A program made the translations under genes and the position numbers. DNA of 64,000 nt, from NCBI GenBank assembly GCA_001557505.1, contig LSAX01000001.1, positions 5,084,001 through 5,148,000 of the forward strand, in the 5' to 3' direction. Positions 1 to 11,544 of this stretch are shown here, piece after piece (the stretch's first letter is position 1; every line of letters begins with the position of its first letter). The DNA is from Reticulascus tulasneorum (Eukaryota; Ascomycota; Sordariomycetes; Glomerellales; Reticulascaceae). Under the pieces are notes generated by a model. That model searched no databases. It was not told where the DNA came from and saw only the letters and a program-made list of their open reading frames with translations.

Positions 1-1162
1 GCTTACTCTTAGCCACAGCAGGTCTAGCTGGCCTTGCATCAGGGCTAACGACTTATTCGCAGAACCTGATATTCCAACCGCCATCAAACTACACAGATCC
101 AAGGACACTCTATCCGCGGACGGTACAGCTCTCAGATGGCCGTTTACTAGCTACTTGGGAGAACTACTCTCCCGAGCCACCCATTGTGTGGTTTCCCATC
201 TATGAGTCTCTCAACGGTGGCGTCAGCTGGACTGAAGTGGGCAGAGTGACGGACCAAGTCAATGGCTGGGGGCTGAGATACCAGCCATTTCTCTACGAAC
301 TGCCCAGCGATTTTGGTGGATTTCCCAAAGGCACGATACTGTGCTCAGGAAGTAGCATACCAAATGACCTAAGTAGGACTCAAATCGAGATGTATGCATC
401 TGTAGACAAGGGCAGAACTTGGACCTTCGTCTCGCATATCGCATCGGGCGGCAGAGCTATCCCGAATAACGGTGAAACGCCAGTCTGGGAGCCGTTCATC
501 TTGTGAGTATTCTCTCATCACCCAATATCAATTTCTTCTAAAACTTCTATAGGCTCTACAAGGACACATTGATTGTATACTACGCAGACCAGCGAGATCC
601 GGCACATGGCCAAATAATCGTCCACCAAGAGACAGCAGATCTTCGGACGTGGTTAGCCCCAGTCACAGACGTGGCGTATCCAATCTACACTGATCGCCCT
701 GGTATGCCATTTGTAACGCAAATCGCCAATGGGAGCTACATGTACGTTTTCGAATGGGGCGGTGGTCCCATCATAACCCCTTATACTTTTCCCGTCTACT
801 ACCGCATCGCATCAGACCCACGACAGTTTGCTTCAGCGCCAACGAACTCCATCCGGAGCACCAATGGCGGCGTGATTCCTATTGGCTCGCCTAACGTTGT
901 ATGGTCTCCAGTCGGTGGGTGTCAGGGAAGCATTATCGTTAGCAGTGGCAGCGCGCCAGTTTTCATCAACCGAAAGGGAGGGGCTCCGGATTCCTGGGTG
1001 TCGTATAATGTTCCCGAGCCAGCTGCATACACGAGGAACGTGAGGGTCATGAACGAGGACAAGAACTACCTGCTCATTATGGGAGCGGGAAAGCTGCCCC
1101 CAAGTACTACCAATAAGGTGACTGTCAGCATGCTCAAGATCTCACAACTCTTAGGAATCTGA
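1..1162 (+). CDS. Secreted sialidase-fold (BNR/Asp-box) glycoside hydrolase-like protein, 5' end missing
   Basis: The frame is open from base 3, so the start codon lies left of the window. The first visible residues are small and hydrophobic (LLLATAGLAGLASG), which fits the end of a secretion signal. A 50-nt intron at 503-552 (GTGAGT...TATAG) joins two exons without a frame change. Two Asp-box-like motifs are visible, SLNGGVSW and SVDKGRTW, which mark the beta-propeller of the sialidase superfamily. Fungal proteins of this shape include GH93 exo-arabinanases, so an extracellular role in polysaccharide breakdown is likely. The exact family and substrate are inference. The visible part is about 370 residues, roughly a complete propeller, so little is missing. 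The stop is TGA at 1160-1162. Confidence 0.75.
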
Positions 1163-1759
1163 AACAGCAAGAAAGAGCTCGCATCAGCGCTGGTCTGATT
1201 AAATATTCATGTTTTCACAGTGCTACCTTGATGTCTGAGCGTTAGCATGCGAAGAACAGAGATAATTAGGTCAGAAGTGAAGACGATTGACCGAACCATG
1301 CCACGCTTCTGCTTCAACCGTGCACTCGACTTCGCCCCAGTTCCTCATGGGTTCTTGTCCACACATAAAATTCAGTGCCAGATGACCCAAAATAAAACAT
1401 TATGGGAACTGGCAGCTACATTTCACGACCGTTGTAACGATGTTTTCAAATTCTATATTAAATGCCTGAGAAAAGATTCCGATAATGGCTTGAAGCTGAC
1501 GTAATGTTGGTGGTCACACTGTGTGTGGCTTGTGTTGGGTGCCACTTGATTCCGTGGCGCAGCAGGGCTTCTCACAAGACGTCACTGATCAGAAAACCAG
1601 CATGTGAGACCCACCATAATCGGGAAGCTCCATCATCACCTGCCCACCTTCGTTTCCAGTTCAGATTTGAGGCTCGCGAACCGAAATGATTTGAGCAATG
1701 CGCCGGTAGTCATGGACCTACTTGGCAATAAAAAGAATCGCTGCGATGGCAGATCGTAT
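1163..1759. other. Intergenic region
   Basis: This is the 3' flank of the BNR gene and the promoter of the channel gene. Short open frames here show no recognisable protein and no strong TATA box. An in-frame upstream ATG at 1712 could lengthen the channel N-terminus by 16 residues, but the added stretch is not membrane-like. Confidence 0.6.
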
Positions 1760-4494
1760 ATGAACCAGACGGATAAAACAAGAGATATCCAGGTTCAACT
1801 CGGCTTGTCACTTGTCTTGGGCGTATCAGCATTTGTCGGGTTCTGTGTCAGTCGGCCTCCATCCATCTACAACTGCACGACTAGCTTGCGTACTAACTCT
1901 TCCGGCTCCTAGATTCTTCGACCGCGATGGGCTACTCTGTATGCTGCCAGAAAGCGCCGGCTCGACCCCAACATAGGACTCCCCACACTTCCTAATACTT
2001 TCTTCGGATGGATTCCGGGCCTGTATCGGGTCACGGAGGAGCAGGTTCTCGCTTCAGCTGGCCTTGATGCCTTTGTGGTTCGTCAAACTACTGCCTTGGT
2101 ATGCTAGGAGTAACAAAGCTCATCGCGCACAGTTTCTCTCGTTCTTCAAGCTGGCAATTCGACTGCTGTCCATCATGCTATTCTTCGCTCTGGCCGTCAT
2201 ATGGCCAATCAACCACCATTTCGTTTACCTCCCTGATCTGAGGAACAAGACCGACGAAGATGCGAACTCTACCTCTCGATACTACTTGACGTACGAATCA
2301 GTTAGGGATAATGGCCTCGACGGCCAGTTCTTCTCGCTGGACGACAAAGACAAGAGTTTCGACTACGATCAGAGCTATCTCTGGGCCTACCTCGTGTTCA
2401 CCTACTTTTTCACCGCTCTTGTGATATACTATATGAACAAGGAGACGTTCCGAGTCATACGCATCAGGCAAGATTATCTTGGTACGCAATCGACCATCAC
2501 TGACAGAACGTTCCGCCTGTCTGGCCTTCCGAGCGATCTGAAATCAGAGGCAAAGATCAAGGAGTTGATCGAGAAGCTTGAGATCGGAGAAGTCCAGAGC
2601 GTTAGACTCTGTCGCAATTGGAAAGAATTGGATGCATTGGTTGCGCAGAGAGCCGAGATTTTGGGGAAACTGGAAGAAACATGGAGCGTCTACTTAGGCC
2701 GGCAGGCCATTGTTCCCAAATCTATACGAGCAGGGCGGCCACACGCGAGCAACCAGAATCAGTTAGATGGAAATAGTCAGGATCGCGACGTCGACGCGGA
2801 AGCGGGTGAGAATGGTCGACTTCTCGGCCACGATGCCATACGGACTGATCTGATCGAAGGGAATCGACCGAGAGTAAGACTGTGGTACGGGTTTCTCCAC
2901 CTACAGAGCAAGAAAACGGACGCCATCGATTATCACGAAGAGAAACTCCGAAAGCTGGACGAGAAAATATACGAATTGCGGCGCAAAACCCATACTCCAG
3001 TTGACCTCGCGTTTGTAACGATGGACTCCATTGCCGCCTGCCAGATGGCCATTCAAGCACGGATTGACCCGCGACCGGGACAGTTGCTCACCACGACGGC
3101 CCCAGCGCCCTCAGATGTGGTCTGGGCGAACACCTATGCGCCTAGAGGGATTCGCAGACTCAGGTCATGGTTTATTACTGCGTTCGTCTGCTTGCTAACA
3201 ATCTTCTGGCTTTTTCCTGTCATTTTTTTTGCCGGGTTTCTCTCGATCTGTACTTTTCAAAAGGTGTTTCCTCAGGCGGTCGCATTCTTGGAGGCACACC
3301 CGATTGCGAAATCTTTGGTCGAAACCGGTCTACCTACCGTCACGGTGTCCTTGCTCAACGTGGCGGTCCCGTATCTCTACGACTATCTGTCCTACAGGCA
3401 AGGCATGATCTCGATAGGCGACGTGGAGCTATCCATCATCTCGAAGAACTTCTTTTTCACGTTCTTCAACATCTTCATTGTGTTTGCCATCTCGGGCACT
3501 ACCTTTACTTTCCTGACCTTTCTCCAGACAATTCAAGACGCTTTCCTGAACACCAGAAAACTGGCCATGATTCTTGCAACCAAGATACAAGACCTTGGCA
3601 AATTTTACACCAACTTCATCATGCTCCAAGGCCTTGGCCTATTTCCGTTTAGACTTCTTGAGGTAGGAAGCGTGTTTCTCTACCCAATCTACCGCATGGG
3701 GGCGAAGACGCCAAGAGACTTCGCCCAAATCATGGAGCCGCCGATTTTCAGCTATGGCTTTTACCTTCCAACGGCGCTACTCGTCTTCATTCTGTGTCTC
3801 GTCTACAGTATTCTCGAAAATGGACATCTTCTTCTGATTATGGGTCTAATCTACTTTGTCTTTGGCTATTTCACCTACAAGTACCAGCTGCTCTACGCCA
3901 TGGACCAACCTCAACATTCAACAGGCGGCGCATGGCGTATTATCTGCTATCGCATCATCCTTGGACTCCTAGTATTTCAGTTCATCATGTCAGCTGTCAT
4001 GGCGTTGAAGTCAGCCTTCGTGCCATCTGCGCTGACTGTTCCACTTCTGCCTCTGACCTTCTGGTACAGCTACTACTTCCGACGACGCTTTGAGCCCTTG
4101 ACCAGGTTTATTGCTCTAAGAAGTATCAGAGTTGAGATTGACGAAGAGGACGCGGCTGCTCTCGACGAAAACTTTGACGAACCCAGACCGTCTCAAGGCC
4201 TGCTGAGACGTGGGAGCACGGTCGATGAAGACAGGGAGAAGGGCCAGGATTTTATCAACCCTAGCCTGATTATTCCGTACGTTCACACCGTGTATAGGCT
4301 GCTATTGCCTCGTATTTGTGCTAACAAGTTTTATTAGTCTCGAACAGCCATGGATCTACCAAGATCCTCCCCCGGTTATCTCTGAGGATTCAGAAGATCA
4401 GACCCCCGATCAGCCTGCCGCTCCCGGTGCTTCGGACAGTTCTTTGAGCCTTGGCGATACCCACATCTGGAGGAGTGGGGACAACAGCGTATGA
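1760..4494 (+). CDS. CSC1/OSCA-family (DUF221) calcium-permeable, mechano/osmosensitive cation channel
   Basis: The gene has four exons with introns at 1847-1912 (perfect TACTAAC branch point at 1891), 2078-2132 and 4277-4337, giving 850 aa. The order matches the family. One N-terminal TM segment (VQLGLSLVLGVSAFVGFC) leads into ILRPRWATLYAARKRR, then two further TM segments. A long cytosolic PHM7-type loop starts at RTFRLSGLPSDLKSE, and a C-terminal RSN1_7TM block of many hydrophobic helices follows (FFFTFFNIFIVFAISGTTF). CSC1 homologues are stress-gated ion channels of the plasma membrane or endomembranes. A last small exon adds an acidic tail. The start at 1760 was chosen because it places TM1 close to the N-terminus. 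Fungi carry several paralogues, so I give no symbol. Confidence 0.9.
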
Positions 4495-4900
4495 TAGTTG
4501 CAAGAGTCGTGTATCCTATGGTGCGGCATGGATGTCTTATTGTTCGAAGACCGTGATGTAGCAACCTGTGTGGTGGCAGGGAAAGTAATGGACCCGTGTA
4601 AGTAGTAAGCATATCTATAGAGTCGCTGGCCAGTGATGATTCAAGAGCCTCTACATTATGAACCTTCACATAGCGTCTGTCAGTTTAGCAAGGGAATCGA
4701 GCACGCATTCGGCTCCTGTTCAATTCCATGACAGAGTGAGGCATGGAGAAAGATCCCACATGATAGCAGATGTATGACATAACAGCAAATGGAAACAAAT
4801 AGCAGTTGGAGAGGAACAATATTAGGTAATCGTATTGAGTCTGCGGCTATCACTTCCATACTGTTCCTAGTCCTCGTCGCTAGGTTTTGTTATCCACCTC
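4495..4900. other. Convergent intergenic region
   Basis: This is the short space between the 3' ends of the channel gene (plus strand) and the F-box gene (minus strand). If the F-box gene truly ends at the TAG at 5267, the space extends to 5266. I see no other gene here. Confidence 0.6.
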
Positions 4901-7237
4901 TCAGCGAAGTTGGATATCAATTCTCGAAATGCCCGTTACCTCCTCCACTAGGTCAACACTCATTGTCCCGCTCATGTGATCTCGGTCCCGGCCCACCATT
5001 ACCCGTCGATATCTCTCAGGAAGAGAGTAAGTCGAACCAGACGCGAGTGCAGAGCTAGTAGTGCCATCGTACGCCGGGACCGCCGGTGGAGTCGTGCTCG
5101 TGAAAGCACTGTCTCCGTATGCCGGCCACGAATCAACCATCAACATATCGCCGTCTTCATCTACGGCTCTCACGCTGCCGTCCCGCAGAACAGAAGTTCG
5201 GGCTATCTGTTGCCTCTTTCCAACATCAAGCGCCCAGCAACGGGCCCAACCCTCGATGCTAAGTCCCTAGATCGTCATTTCGGGACCGGAATCGACTGCA
5301 AGATCAACAAGACTCGAACATACGGCCACGACTTGACCCGAAACTTCGATTGGGTAGATTGAACTGCTGCGAAAGATGTTAGAGGGGCGATAGCCGCTCT
5401 CGTGTGCTTCGATGAATGCACAAAGATTTGCGGCTGGCCACCAGTATGCCCAATCATGAAGTGAGATGTCAGTGGGGTCGTCGATCATTGCATTTGCGCC
5501 CGCCTGCGCAATGTCTTGGAACATATCTGGCGGGATTGTGTAGAAGACGAGAATTTGATTGTCTGCCGCTTTCCTCTCTTGGTCTTGTCCATGAGGTTGA
5601 GACATGGGGAAAGTGGCTACGACTCGCACTCCATGGCGCATATCAGCTCCGGCAGCGTAAATGGTTGGTACAGCCGAACATGCCGCGGCTGGTGGAATAA
5701 ACCAGACCTTCCGCAGCAGACGAGTCAATGATCCAACTGGAGCATCTACTCCGAGACAGAGATTTCTAGTTCTCGGGTCTGTGAATAGAAAATGATATCC
5801 ATCACTCATAGGCAGGGCTCTGTAGTGATCCGCTGTGGGTGTGGTGATTTTTCCGGCATGGTGGCTATGTGCTGAGTCATGATCAAGTACTTCTCGACTT
5901 CGCATCAATGTGGGCTGGCCTGGAGGTCTGGCGACTGCATATACGGTGGCGATCTGAGGCTCCACACTTGATGGTGAAGTTTCAATCCTCGAGACTACAG
6001 CCGTAGAGCTACCGCCTGCCCCGCCCGTTCGAAAGTGGCTAGTGAAATCGCCGAAGATGGTGCGTAGCGATGAAGTGCCTGTGTCAGCGCCAGATGCTGA
6101 ACTGATCAATCGCAACTTCTTTGCAGAATCCACTCCTCGACGCGGCGTCAAGAAATAGAGAAAGTCGCTCGGTGCAGTCAAGGGAAACCAGCGACTCAGA
6201 TCTTGGCCTGTGAGAGCGTCTACCCAGTGCAGTTCGATGCCAGACGAGCATCCAAATGCAACACAACTTCGTTGAGGGCAGATGGCCACAGAGCGAGGAG
6301 GATCATCGACGGTGCAGATGTTTTGGTAGATGGACCTGGATCCAGCTTCTAGGGTGGGGATTTGTAAGAGCGGATAGTCGTGACAGACGCAACCAGGTGC
6401 ATTATATGCAACTTTCGGCAAGAGACCAGTCTGTTCTGTTTTATACGAGTTCTCTGCAGGCGGCAGGATGCCAGTAATTCGCTCAGCTGCGATCTCACAC
6501 ACCATACCAATCCGACCTTCAAGCAGCGCTGCAATCGCATGACGCCCGAATGAAGTATCCATACTGCAGCAGAGAACGCGGTGGGAGCAAATGATACTGG
6601 CGACCGGCCGAAGAATGCCAATCGGCCACTTTCTTGAAGCCTTCTTCAGGGGCACTGACCACGTTGATAATCGTGCCCCTTTGCACGTGTGGTTGAGCTC
6701 GTAGACATAGATAAGGCATCCGTGAGATACCATCAAGAAGCGACCACAAAGGCTTGCCGTGAACACGACGCCAGCTTCATGCATTTGAGAGGCCGGATAA
6801 CTGATGGCCATGTCAGTGAAGTCTGTGTATCCGACCTCAACGAACGCGGAGCAGCCAACGCCTCCATCAAGGCCAAGTGCGCATTCCTTGGCCAGCCATT
6901 TGCTCATCAGCCATTCTTGATCGATGCTTCCTCTGGTAAAGGTTGAGATTCTTCCAACAGCGAGTATCTCCTCTATGCTTGACCACCATCCGCCTCTTCT
7001 GAGCATGATTATCAAAAGGGTCCTATTCAAGCTGGCAATGAACCAAGATCTGCACGTGTGTCTTGCGGCATTGAAGCTGAAGGGGTCGAGGAGGCTGTAG
7101 ATCTGCTGGATAATCTCGGTAGGTAAACGCATCGAGGCTGGTCGCGGGGGCTCGTACCGGCAGCCAAGAGTGTGCTCGACATTCATGGTCATTCCCGACA
7201 TGCCTCTGATACTTTTTGGATCTAACTCCCCTGCCAT
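4901..7237 (-). CDS. F-box protein with one in-frame TAG (656 aa before, 121 codons after the stop)
   Basis: The F-box lies at residues 37-75 (RLPTEIIQQIYSLLDPFSF, then HTCRSWF), close to the N-terminus as in substrate adaptors of SCF ubiquitin ligases. The rest is a large domain typical of fungal F-box proteins that bind an unknown substrate. The start is taken as the ATG at 7237 (MAGELDPKS); ATGs at residues 13, 16 and 18 are alternatives. The frame meets TAG at 5267-5269, just after SGPEMTI. It then stays open in the same frame for 121 codons (GLSIEGWARCWALDVGKRQQ..., ending SRIDIQLR) to a TGA at 4901. The text after the stop reads as a natural continuation, with Trp-rich and then acidic stretches. 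Three explanations remain: a 656-aa truncated protein, an inactivated gene, or recoding of TAG to Trp. No intron fits well across the stop. Confidence 0.75.
5267..5269 (-). other. In-frame TAG inside the F-box coding frame
   Basis: The codon is TAG with T before and G after it (ATC TAG GGA). A single A-to-G change would give TGG, Trp. Codons on both sides share one frame with no further stop for 121 codons. See the first finding. Confidence 0.85.
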
Positions 7238-9064
7238 AGCAATAGTCGATATGGCTACACCCCAACATGCATTGCACCTGGACAATGCCTTGCCATGGGG
7301 CCGCGGGCCAGGGTCTTGCGATGTGAGCCACTGGGAGGGTGTTGTGGGTGAAATCCCCAACAGAGAACCGAGAAGATGGCTGGATGGATACTATAGATAC
7401 CTCAGATCTATTTTTATTGTGAAAGTGAGAAGCACGACACGGGACAGGCTACTTGGTTGATCTCGAAGGTAAGGTACTGAGCCACAGGATGTCGACTTTG
7501 GGTATCTGATAAAAGACAGCTCCCTCGGAGCATACGGCCTTTGTGGATTGAAGTGGAAGGCAAGAAACAGCTACTTTTTATGCCCGTGTTGTCGTAATGA
7601 ACGAGGCAGTCACGAATGGGCCAACAGGGCCGGTCGGGGCGAAAAGGCTACATCTGGATCAGCCTTACCCGAGGGTATCTCGAGCAAGAAAGAAGAAGCA
7701 GTCTCTCGGCTTTTGCTGTCCTAAATCAAACTTGACATCGTTTGTTGTCTGCCCTTCATTGCTCATCAGTATTTCGACAGGGGGAGACAGACAACTTATA
7801 ATGTGCAAATTCGCAACGAAGTAGCTTCGGCGAGCCAGATCGCACTGCACCGCCCGGTGGGGGGTATTGGCTAGTCGGCCTTCGACGTGAAGCTCCAGAG
7901 GGCCCACAATACAAGCTTCGTAGGCCGAGGTAGACCAGTCTCTAACTCTTTATAAGTTGCAGCAATCTACCAACATACAAATCGAATCGTGAGGCTCCTG
8001 GTTCTTACCGTTGATATCATGCTTCATCTCGGTTGCGTTTACCATGAAGCACGCAGTGCGGGCTATTTCCGAGTTTGAATAAAATTTGCAGGCCATGGCA
8101 AAGATTTCTCTCTCTTAATAACGTGTTGCGCTTTGCCCTGAGTTTGAGTCCCGTTTAGATTGATCGGACCTACGGGATTCGTGAATGTGGATATATGATG
8201 TCATCAGACGCAATGTAAGCATTGTCGAAATATTCTGCGCCATGACACAAACTGACCAAATACCACCCATGGTCAATTATGCGAGGGGTGATCCAATCGG
8301 CCTACCAACCGAAAGATTCCGCAAAGACTTTTAGGTCCCGATGCCGCATTCGAGCCTCCAAGGTGGATTTTTATCTCCGGGAGATCTGGAAAGAAACGGT
8401 CTCGGAGTCCAGGTGGTGGTTGGTAGTGGCAGGAGACGATTCTGTACCCAGATTCACATTTACCTTACATGGATGCCACTCGGCCAGGCTCTGGATCGCA
8501 ACAGGGAATCAATACTGGCGACAGATGAATCGCTTCTCTTGGAGCTCATAATGAGCAAGGCAGAGTTTTCTCCTGCAGAGATCTCATCAAAGATTTGGAA
8601 AGGGTTTTCGTTGTGCGGGAGCTCCTAGGAATGCCGAGTTATCCCCCCAATGCCAGTGGGGCACAAAACATTCCCGACTAAGCCCATGGATGCCGGATTC
8701 AATGGATCGGGTAGAGCCGCATGCCATCGCCAAGGAGACCTTGTAATCCACCCGCAGCATGTGGCTGGATTGGTCAATGGTCGGAAAGCTTTGACACGAT
8801 CGGCTTCTTGAGGTCTTCGTAACCGGGCTGGTACGGAGGAGAAAAGCTTACACAACGCTGCTGGATACCGGACAAAGCACCGAGCATGCACCGAACTCCA
8901 TAGGTAACATATATATATGCTGGTCTGCATCCTCCTTCCATGGTGCATCCATTGCAGGTCTCAGACAGTCCAAGCTTCAACCGCATCGATCACCGCATCG
9001 ATCTTCTTCTTCCCATCTTGTGTACAACACCATATCATTGCCGGCACCGATATTTCAAGGAATC
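7238..9064. other. Long divergent intergenic region (F-box / MFS promoters)
   Basis: This 1.8-kb gap separates two divergent genes. Only short open frames occur. One of 95 codons starting at ATG 8341 resembles nothing I know. A TATA-like run lies at 8910-8918, and a short direct repeat of CCGCATCGATC lies near 8980-9002. No RNA gene was recognised. Confidence 0.6.
8910..8918 (+). promoter_or_regulatory. Possible TATA box of the MFS gene
   Basis: An alternating TATATATAT lies 147 bp before the ATG at 9065, a usual distance for a fungal TATA element plus a short leader. The position supports a core promoter; no experiment backs it. Confidence 0.4.
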
Positions 9065-11058
9065 ATGGACCAAACGTCATCTCAAACACTGCCTCCGCGG
9101 ACAGAAGCGGAGCAGCACATCCGCTATGCCTCCGTGACACCACACGAAAGCACAGCCGCCTCGCACATTCACCGTACCGGGTCCCGTTCTTCACACCGTC
9201 TGGCGCGTACCAACTCAGCAGAGTCCAAGAAAGAGACCTCCGATCCAAACTTGGACGTTAACCTCCCATACCAGACCTTGAGCAGGAATGCGAACTTCGA
9301 TGAGTACAGAAGGGAAACCCAGGCTGGGGAGATCCCCGGCCCACAAGAACCGAACAGCGAGCGTCGGTATAAGCTGGTGACATTCGTATCAAATGATCCT
9401 GGAAACCCGATGAATTGGTCCAAAGCATACAAGTGGTACTGCACCATGGTTGTGGCCCTTACCTGCTTCGTGGTAGCGTTCGCCTCTAGTGTCATTACTG
9501 CAGACATCGTCGGGGTCACAAAAGAGTTCGGAGTCAGCGAAGAGGTCGGCCTAGTAACCATCTCGGTCTTCGTTGTTGGATTTGGAGTTGGTTAGTCACG
9601 GCCTTCCAGAACTAAGGCAGGTCAACTATGACTGACCCACACCCCAGGGCCAATGATTTTCGCTCCCTTGTCCGAGATCTATGGAAGACGCATCATTTAG
9701 TAAGTCTCTTGGCGATGACAGGTCGTTTCATGATGGCTAATTCTTCAATCCAGTGGCTCGACTCTATTGGTTGCTGTGATTTTTATCATCCCCTGCGCCG
9801 TGTCCCAAAACATTGGGACCCTCATTGTCTGCCGCGCTATCGATGGAATCGCTTTCTCAGCACCCATGACCCTTGTCGGGGGCACACTAGCCGATCTATG
9901 GCGGAGTGAAGAGCGAGGAGTCCCAATGGCCGCTTTTTCTGCAGCTCCGTTTATTGGGCCAGCAAGTAAGTTTTCATTTGGGTGACATGGACGAGCACGA
10001 ACTAACAGTCCGGCTCGCTAGTTGGTCCTCTCGTCGGTGGATTTCTCTCCGACGCAGCTGGCTGGCGATGGTTGTACTGGATTCAGCTCATTCTTGCCGC
10101 AATCGTTTGGGTCCTCATCACCTTCACCGTTCCTGAGACCTACGCCCCGACGATCTTAGCCCGACGGGCAAAGGCGCTTCGAAAGGAGACGGGCAACCCG
10201 GAGCACGTCACTGAACAAGATATTGATATGCGTCCACTTACTGAACGACTGGGCATCTTCTTGATTCGACCTTTCCAGCTCCTCTTCGGCGAATTGATTG
10301 TCTTCCTCGTCAGCGTTTACATGTCAGTTCTGTATGGACTACTCTACATGTTCTTCGTCGCCTTTCCCATCATCTACCAAAAAGGCAAAGGGTATTCGGC
10401 AGGCACAACAGGTCTGATGTTCATTCCTCTCGCAGTCGGTGTTGTCTTGTCGGCCGTTTGCTCGCCGCTGGTGAATAAGCACTACCTCACGCTCGTCCGC
10501 AAGCACAACGGCCACCCTCCCCCGGAGACCCGACTCATCCCCATGATGCTGAGCTGCTGGCTTATTCCAATCGGGTTGTTCATCTTTGCATGGTCATCCT
10601 ATCCCCGGCTGAGCTGGGCTGGGCCAGCGTTCGCAGGCTTCCCTGTCGGATTCGGCTTCATTTTCTTGTACAACTCTGCCAACAACTACATCGTGGACTC
10701 CTATCAGCACCAGGCAGCGTCCGGGTTAGCTGCAAAGACCTTCATTCGATCATTCTGGGGTGCCGCGGTAGTACTGTTCACCGAACAGATGTATGAACGT
10801 CTGGGAGATCAGTGGGCATCAACACTCCTGGCATTCATAAGTCTTGCATGCTGCGGAATCCCATTCCTTTTCTGGCGATACGGAGCTAAGATTCGGGAGA
10901 GAAGCAAGTACGCGTATTCTGGCACAGAGGAGGAGGACTCTAGTGGTTCGTCAGATGTCGAGAAGGCGAAGATCTCGGATAAGTCGGCAGACCCTGCTCG
11001 CGACGAAAATCAGAATGAGGACCTGAGGAGGGCAAGAAGCTATGTTAGCAACCCTTAA
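9065..11058 (+). CDS. MFS transporter, DHA1 (drug:H+ antiporter, 12 TM) family
   Basis: Four exons with introns at 9591-9647, 9700-9753 and 9966-10021 give 608 aa. A polar N-terminal tail of about 110 residues ends in the family hallmark [18 protein letters not shown]. Twelve hydrophobic segments follow. The loop between TM2 and TM3 reads [15 protein letters not shown] (motif A type), and [20 protein letters not shown] is the antiporter motif C region. The tail after TM12 is acidic and Ser-rich ([17 protein letters not shown]). This group includes fungal FLU1/TPO1-like exporters of azoles, polyamines and secondary metabolites at the plasma membrane. The substrate cannot be told. The next gene is not an obvious pathway partner. 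Confidence 0.92.
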
Positions 11059-11544
11059 GACTGGTCGAGGTGCAACTCCTCTGTGACTATTGGATGCTTG
11101 GCATGACGTCCGATCGTCTCGTTCAAAGCGTGTAGAGCGTCACCACATCAGAATGCGACGGTTGGATTGTGTGAGGTGGTGTGGTGAGGAGTTAAATGCA
11201 TATTTACCTTTTGAAGAATGATATTTGGGTCGCATGGTTGGGGACGGAAGGAGTCTGGAAAATAGCATGATAGAGACATACGTTTAATACCACTGTTCGC
11301 TTGACAAGACGCGATTATTGTACCTGGGTCCTGTGACGCATGGTTGTGCAATGGCATTGGCAAATTTCTGTCCAAGTTAATAATGCTCCAGCACATATCT
11401 TGCATTTTCCAGCGGCTGTAGGATACTGCAAGCTGTCATGGCGATTCATTTGGGAAGTGGTGATATATCTTTTTGGGAGGAGAGGAGTAGTTTGCGGCCA
11501 CCGCTCATCAAACTGAAATATTTCTTCGTACAAGCCGTCTCCGC
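11059..11544. other. Convergent 3' intergenic region
   Basis: This lies between the ends of the MFS gene (plus) and the dehydrogenase gene (minus). Short open frames look like chance. No hairpin or RNA gene was recognised. Confidence 0.6.
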
